A DNA stretch of 64,000 bases from Anaerolineae bacterium (GTDB lineage: Bacteria > Chloroflexota > Anaerolineae > Caldilineales > Caldilineaceae). Positions 62,301-64,000 of the stretch are shown here, piece after piece. Made by a program: the position numbers and the translations under genes. The notes beneath the pieces were generated by a model that was not told the origin of the DNA, made no database searches, and worked only from the letters and a program-made list of their open reading frames with translations. The number at the start of each line of letters is the position of its first letter. Position 1 is the first letter of the stretch. Where the stretch lies: contig JAUIHI010000034.1 in NCBI GenBank assembly GCA_030432295.1, positions 1 through 64,000 of the forward strand, in the 5' to 3' direction.

Positions 62301-62449
62301 GGGACAGCCGCCTCTGGTTCCGGGGCCGCCGTACTTGCGCCCAGCAGCAGAGGGATGACCAGACAAACGGCCAACACCAGTTGCCCCAAATGCAAACGTT
62401 TAATGTGGGCAGGGGATAAGCCGGCCCAGTTAATTGGGTTCGGTTTCAT
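59327..62449 (-). CDS. 1,040-aa secreted protein of unknown family
   Basis: The N-terminal helix LGQLVLAVCLVIPLLLGAST is a signal peptide or anchor. The rest is mostly alpha-helical with many charged residues (LRQARDLYAFLAVYAPESRF; AEVEVALSSGG-like centre at about 610-650), plus several isolated Cys that could form disulfides. No enzyme motif was recognised. It lies between two secreted-protein genes with gaps of 8-13 bases, so the three are one operon. It does not carry the YLP tail. Confidence 0.75.
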   Translation of the reverse strand: MKPNPINWAGLSPAHIKRLHLGQLVLAVCLVIPLLLGASTAAPEPEAAVPGGFTAIAPSDQPTNSTHVVNPSLPTAGALIYEDFIKLERKAYALLKPNLEFRESISPYNNKPDYLTLVQQFDYKAGLASSPYTDTLGTVTTIQSRIDKADTELRQARDLYAFLAVYAPESRFRENSVTDGINYTTSLCGEGTSKEEPNPPDPAKSGQVLPPVVDWCDFKARLRQSVREAANIRMIFGQQFVVDALEVAFSGDFKGGEDFVRQEIAKLRAAENQYELVEAGIAEALDRPLGSGCLVSDFFTQTEWSLLVEASASKETAQHHIAIRQSYLGDVDNPESKPKPEQQALAQQAQVNAGNTYRATLAEGHIKLIGMAGIGAGAPKGQGCAQGKRPDGLLVAEMALNMLKTRDAARNLAENRNIFGFNVTLVPARPYSKPASSGETGLLEDAFALAEEAKNLQKIAYTTKLAFDNTQQKLVDDVDAVRGGVDNEIYATFGCTKPSPGGVSDAAFFTCAEEQIEYLNICLNDIQAPTVQNQPSTFDTCMTDPKVLEGDAKRSLYDLRGVWLEEAGIKLKIDNLAQRIKNSEEANVKVSATMVADGVIQTAFQVADAVSDATEVVALSSGGGTITKPGSAAAGLAAAAAGASSTAASVYIENVQNHLEIAGLLLDISESYVDWQVAHQAYLGKKSEFEDMLGDDLLMEARKQRAYLQYSSANDPSHRIVRDSARLQTAAALERVARIAYLAARRAEYEYAVRLSASGFAISKIYKARTAEDVKQFLLDLSTKVNSLKPTSARNPIDYEISVARYVVGLTDDVLKADGFTTPAEIQAERTKRFRAWVAEHTIADPESGGKDALVFSFPTNIQDNGIFANVYGPGYSGLWLQQMAAVGQPVNTNTGVAADIESDQTGLQRRTIRISQSGLVQIRANSGCILDYRLVAPAYLLGLEWSEGQNPEKAFAQFQANVNGETPPGTNGFQNSELIGRGIASTEWTVKLFSGGGGGLADMDLQQLNDLVLKFSATYVSRDVPNEVPTLSECVKIDF

Positions 62450-62457
62450 TATGCCCC

Positions 62458-63594
62458 CTATTGGCCCGAATTCTTCTGGTCAACGGCTTCTGAAGTCGTG
62501 TCATGTGGTTGAGTCTGCGCATCTGCTCCTGCAGCAGATGTTGCTGCCGCCGCATTGACCCAATTCACCATGTTGTTGTGGAAACAGATCAGATCGACAG
62601 AAATGGGAGGATTTGGGGTCTGCCCATGAACCTTATTGTAGAATTCAATCACCCAATTTCCCTGCTGGTTTACATAGGTGGAACGTCCCCACGGCCCATA
62701 CCCGATTTCATCGATATCCATATTCACGAACCATCCGCCCACGGTACAAGAATACGTGGCAGCCTTGATGCCCGTATCAATATCGGTGTTGTTCAGCGTC
62801 TGTTGTTGATATCTCTTGATCAGTACCGGTCTTACACCTGAGACATTCATCGTACCGGCCACATTAAGTCCGTAGACTTCTAACCCGGTCGTGTCGTTGA
62901 GGTGCATAATGTATTGGTTCTTGTCCGCACCTACCCACGAAAATCCTTTTGGTCCAAAGAAGCGCAACACATCACCATTTGTGAACTGATCCGATGTCGT
63001 GTCGATCTGGTGTTTGGTGTCGTTGAAAGAGAGCGGGCCGATGTGGGTTAGATTTTGGACAGTCGCACCGTTTGACAGTGTGCCTGCGGTTGTCGCTTCC
63101 TGCGCACTGGTGGCCAAAATCGCCCAGGGAACCGGGTGGATGCGCTGGCGGGGGAGCAACTCCGGCTTGGGGTCCTCCACTGTGTCATCCACTGTGATGC
63201 CCACAAAGATGGCGGCATTGTCCACAAAGATATTCGTGTCCAGAGATGTCAACGATCCCATCAGCACATTGAAAAGACCGTCCCGCACAGCGACTGCCGG
63301 GAACTCTTCTGTGTGCAACGCGGCGACGTTCGTCGCTTCCACATCCTTCCACAGTTTGAGGGTGATCTTATGCGTGCCACCCATCGGGTCGCCGTTGCTA
63401 TCGCGCAGAAATCCCTGGTAGTTGAAAGTGGACGGAATGGTGATAGCGGGCGCATCCTCCGCGGCGGGCCGGGACTCATCCCCCGCAGCCCAGAGTCGTC
63501 CGCTGCCCAGTGACATAAAGCCATAGAGGGCCAGGCCCGCAATGGCGAGAAAACCGACCCATTGGGCCAACTGTTGGAAGCGTTTGATTAGCAT
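62458..63594 (-). CDS. Secreted protein of tail-fibre/adhesin type
   Basis: A 379-aa protein. Two close ATGs (63600, 63594) follow AAGGAGAG; 63594 has the better spacing. Signal peptide MLIKRFQQLAQWVGFLAIAG...WAAG. Residues about 45-170 carry STFNYQGFLRDSNGDPMGGT and LPRQRIHPVPWAILATSAQ, a pattern of bacterial secreted proteins that precede collar or intramolecular-chaperone-like domains. The C-terminal half is beta-rich (lectin-like, unproven). First gene of the surface operon, divergent from the SARP gene. Confidence 0.75.
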   Translation of the reverse strand: MLIKRFQQLAQWVGFLAIAGLALYGFMSLGSGRLWAAGDESRPAAEDAPAITIPSTFNYQGFLRDSNGDPMGGTHKITLKLWKDVEATNVAALHTEEFPAVAVRDGLFNVLMGSLTSLDTNIFVDNAAIFVGITVDDTVEDPKPELLPRQRIHPVPWAILATSAQEATTAGTLSNGATVQNLTHIGPLSFNDTKHQIDTTSDQFTNGDVLRFFGPKGFSWVGADKNQYIMHLNDTTGLEVYGLNVAGTMNVSGVRPVLIKRYQQQTLNNTDIDTGIKAATYSCTVGGWFVNMDIDEIGYGPWGRSTYVNQQGNWVIEFYNKVHGQTPNPPISVDLICFHNNMVNWVNAAAATSAAGADAQTQPHDTTSEAVDQKNSGQ

Positions 63595-63699
63595 TGTCAT
63601 TCTCTCCTTAAAAGTGTGCGGAATGGAGTCTACACGCCGGACAGGACGGACGAAGGGTATAAGTTCCGGGTTCTGTAGCAATTCTGGGTATCTGACACA

Positions 63700-63705
63700 G
63701 CATAG
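63700..63705 (-). promoter_or_regulatory. Candidate -10 of the surface operon
   Basis: On the minus strand TATGCT begins nine bases after the last heptamer (TGAAGCG), the spacing typical of SARP-activated promoters, where heptamers replace the -35 box. The predicted transcription start is about 63693. Confidence 0.45.
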
Positions 63706-63714
63706 AGCGGCAGC

Positions 63715-63754
63715 GCTTCACAGACGCTTCACCAGCGCTTCATCTCCGTTTCAA
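63715..63754. promoter_or_regulatory. SARP-type operator: four heptamers at 11-bp period
   Basis: CGCTTCA at 63715, 63726 and 63737 (identical) and CGTTTCA at 63748, each starting exactly 11 bases after the last. SARP/OmpR-type activators bind such direct heptamers on one face of the helix. The site lies between the divergent surface operon and the SARP/BTAD gene. Confidence 0.75.
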
Positions 63755-63811
63755 AAGCGCCGATTGTCAGGAAAAGAGGCCCTTTTGTAATACATTCTCT
63801 ACTCTGGACGT

Positions 63812-63820
63812 GTTACAATG
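63812..63820 (+). promoter_or_regulatory. Extended -10 for the SARP gene
   Basis: TGTTACAAT (TG, one base, TACAAT) on the plus strand, 62 bases before the ATG at 63883. Confidence 0.4.
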
Positions 63821-63882
63821 TGCGAAAAGGATGCAGCAAAAGAAAGGGATGGTCGTCAACCGACAGGCAACAACGCAAACCA

Positions 63883-64000
63883 ATGGCTCCTACACTTCAA
63901 CTCAACTTGCTCGGTACGCTGGAACTGGCCCTGGATGGTCAGCCGCTGCTTGCCCTGCGCAGCCAGAAAGCCATCGCTCTCCTCGTCTATCTGGCCTGCA
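63883..64000 (+). CDS. SARP/BTAD-type transcriptional regulator, N-terminus (cut by window end)
   Basis: From ATG 63883: MAPTLQLNLLGTLELALDGQ... SQKAIALLVYLAC, 39 codons. This is the start of the winged-helix domain of SARP/BTAD regulators (LLGxLELxxDGxPL; QKAxALLxYLA). In Chloroflexota the full proteins are often 600-1,200 aa with NB-ARC and TPR domains. It is divergent from the surface operon and next to a matching heptamer operator. Confidence 0.8.
   Translation, partial: MAPTLQLNLLGTLELALDGQPLLALRSQKAIALLVYLAC

Overview
The window looks like a chromosomal segment of a mesophilic or moderately thermophilic Chloroflexota bacterium (Caldilineae/Ardenticatenia-like). This is inferred, not proven, from several things seen together: fairly high G+C; lipoproteins with long Ala/Pro/Glu-rich linkers; an Opp-type uptake operon next to GH29, PHP, URO-D and PhyH genes; a SARP/BTAD regulator; secreted proteins ending in a short Tyr-Leu-Pro...Arg motif; and very many small palindromic repeats. 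No rRNA or tRNA gene was recognised.

Layout. 1-943: remains of two insertion sequences. 1049-4193: a translationally coupled ABC-2 exporter operon with a secreted partner, divergent from a CDF metal transporter (4315-5694) that has three tandem cytosolic domains. 5781-12976: the most interesting locus, a minus-strand operon with a BrxHI-like (Lhr-type) helicase, two BREX-type (DUF2791) ATPases, an unrecognised 293-aa protein, and a nucleotidyltransferase toxin-antitoxin-like trio embedded between the ATPases. None of the BREX methylase or phosphatase genes is present. 13206-15524: Nudix, class V aminotransferase and dienelactone-hydrolase-like operon. 15656-16703: an AT-rich unit with the full anatomy of an integron gene cassette (one ORF encoding a HEPN/AbiJ-like protein plus a folded attC site with extrahelical bases). 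16965-18025: a second nucleotidyltransferase pair, overlapping the end of an alpha-L-fucosidase gene.

18022-34411: carbohydrate and small-molecule catabolism. It holds fucosidase, PHP phosphoesterase, URO-D-like methyltransferase, PhyH dioxygenase and an oligopeptide/oligosaccharide ABC importer (solute-binding protein, two permeases, two ATPases, and a coupled pentapeptide-repeat protein). Divergent from these are a Gfo/Idh/MocA dehydrogenase and an enolase-superfamily dehydratase, with a pair of palindromic operators in the divergent region. 34533-43932: subtilase, an orphan molybdo-hydroxylase FAD subunit, a DUF4058/AAA pair, a GT39-type membrane glycosyltransferase and a three-GAF histidine kinase. 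44161-47100: secA. 47311-51237: a GbsR/MarR-regulated two-permease ABC exporter operon interrupted by an SDR gene.

51477-63594: a large surface/secretome block (2,072-aa delta-60/cadherin/DUF4397 protein, SdrD-like protein, 1,040-aa unknown, 379-aa secreted protein). It is divergent from a SARP/BTAD regulator gene cut by the window end. Between them lie four CGCTTCA-type heptamers at an exact 11-bp period, the classical SARP operator layout. Throughout, palindromic repeats sit in intergenic gaps and also inside genes: three are in frame in the helicase, one forms the C-terminus of an ABC ATPase, and one supplies a signal peptide.
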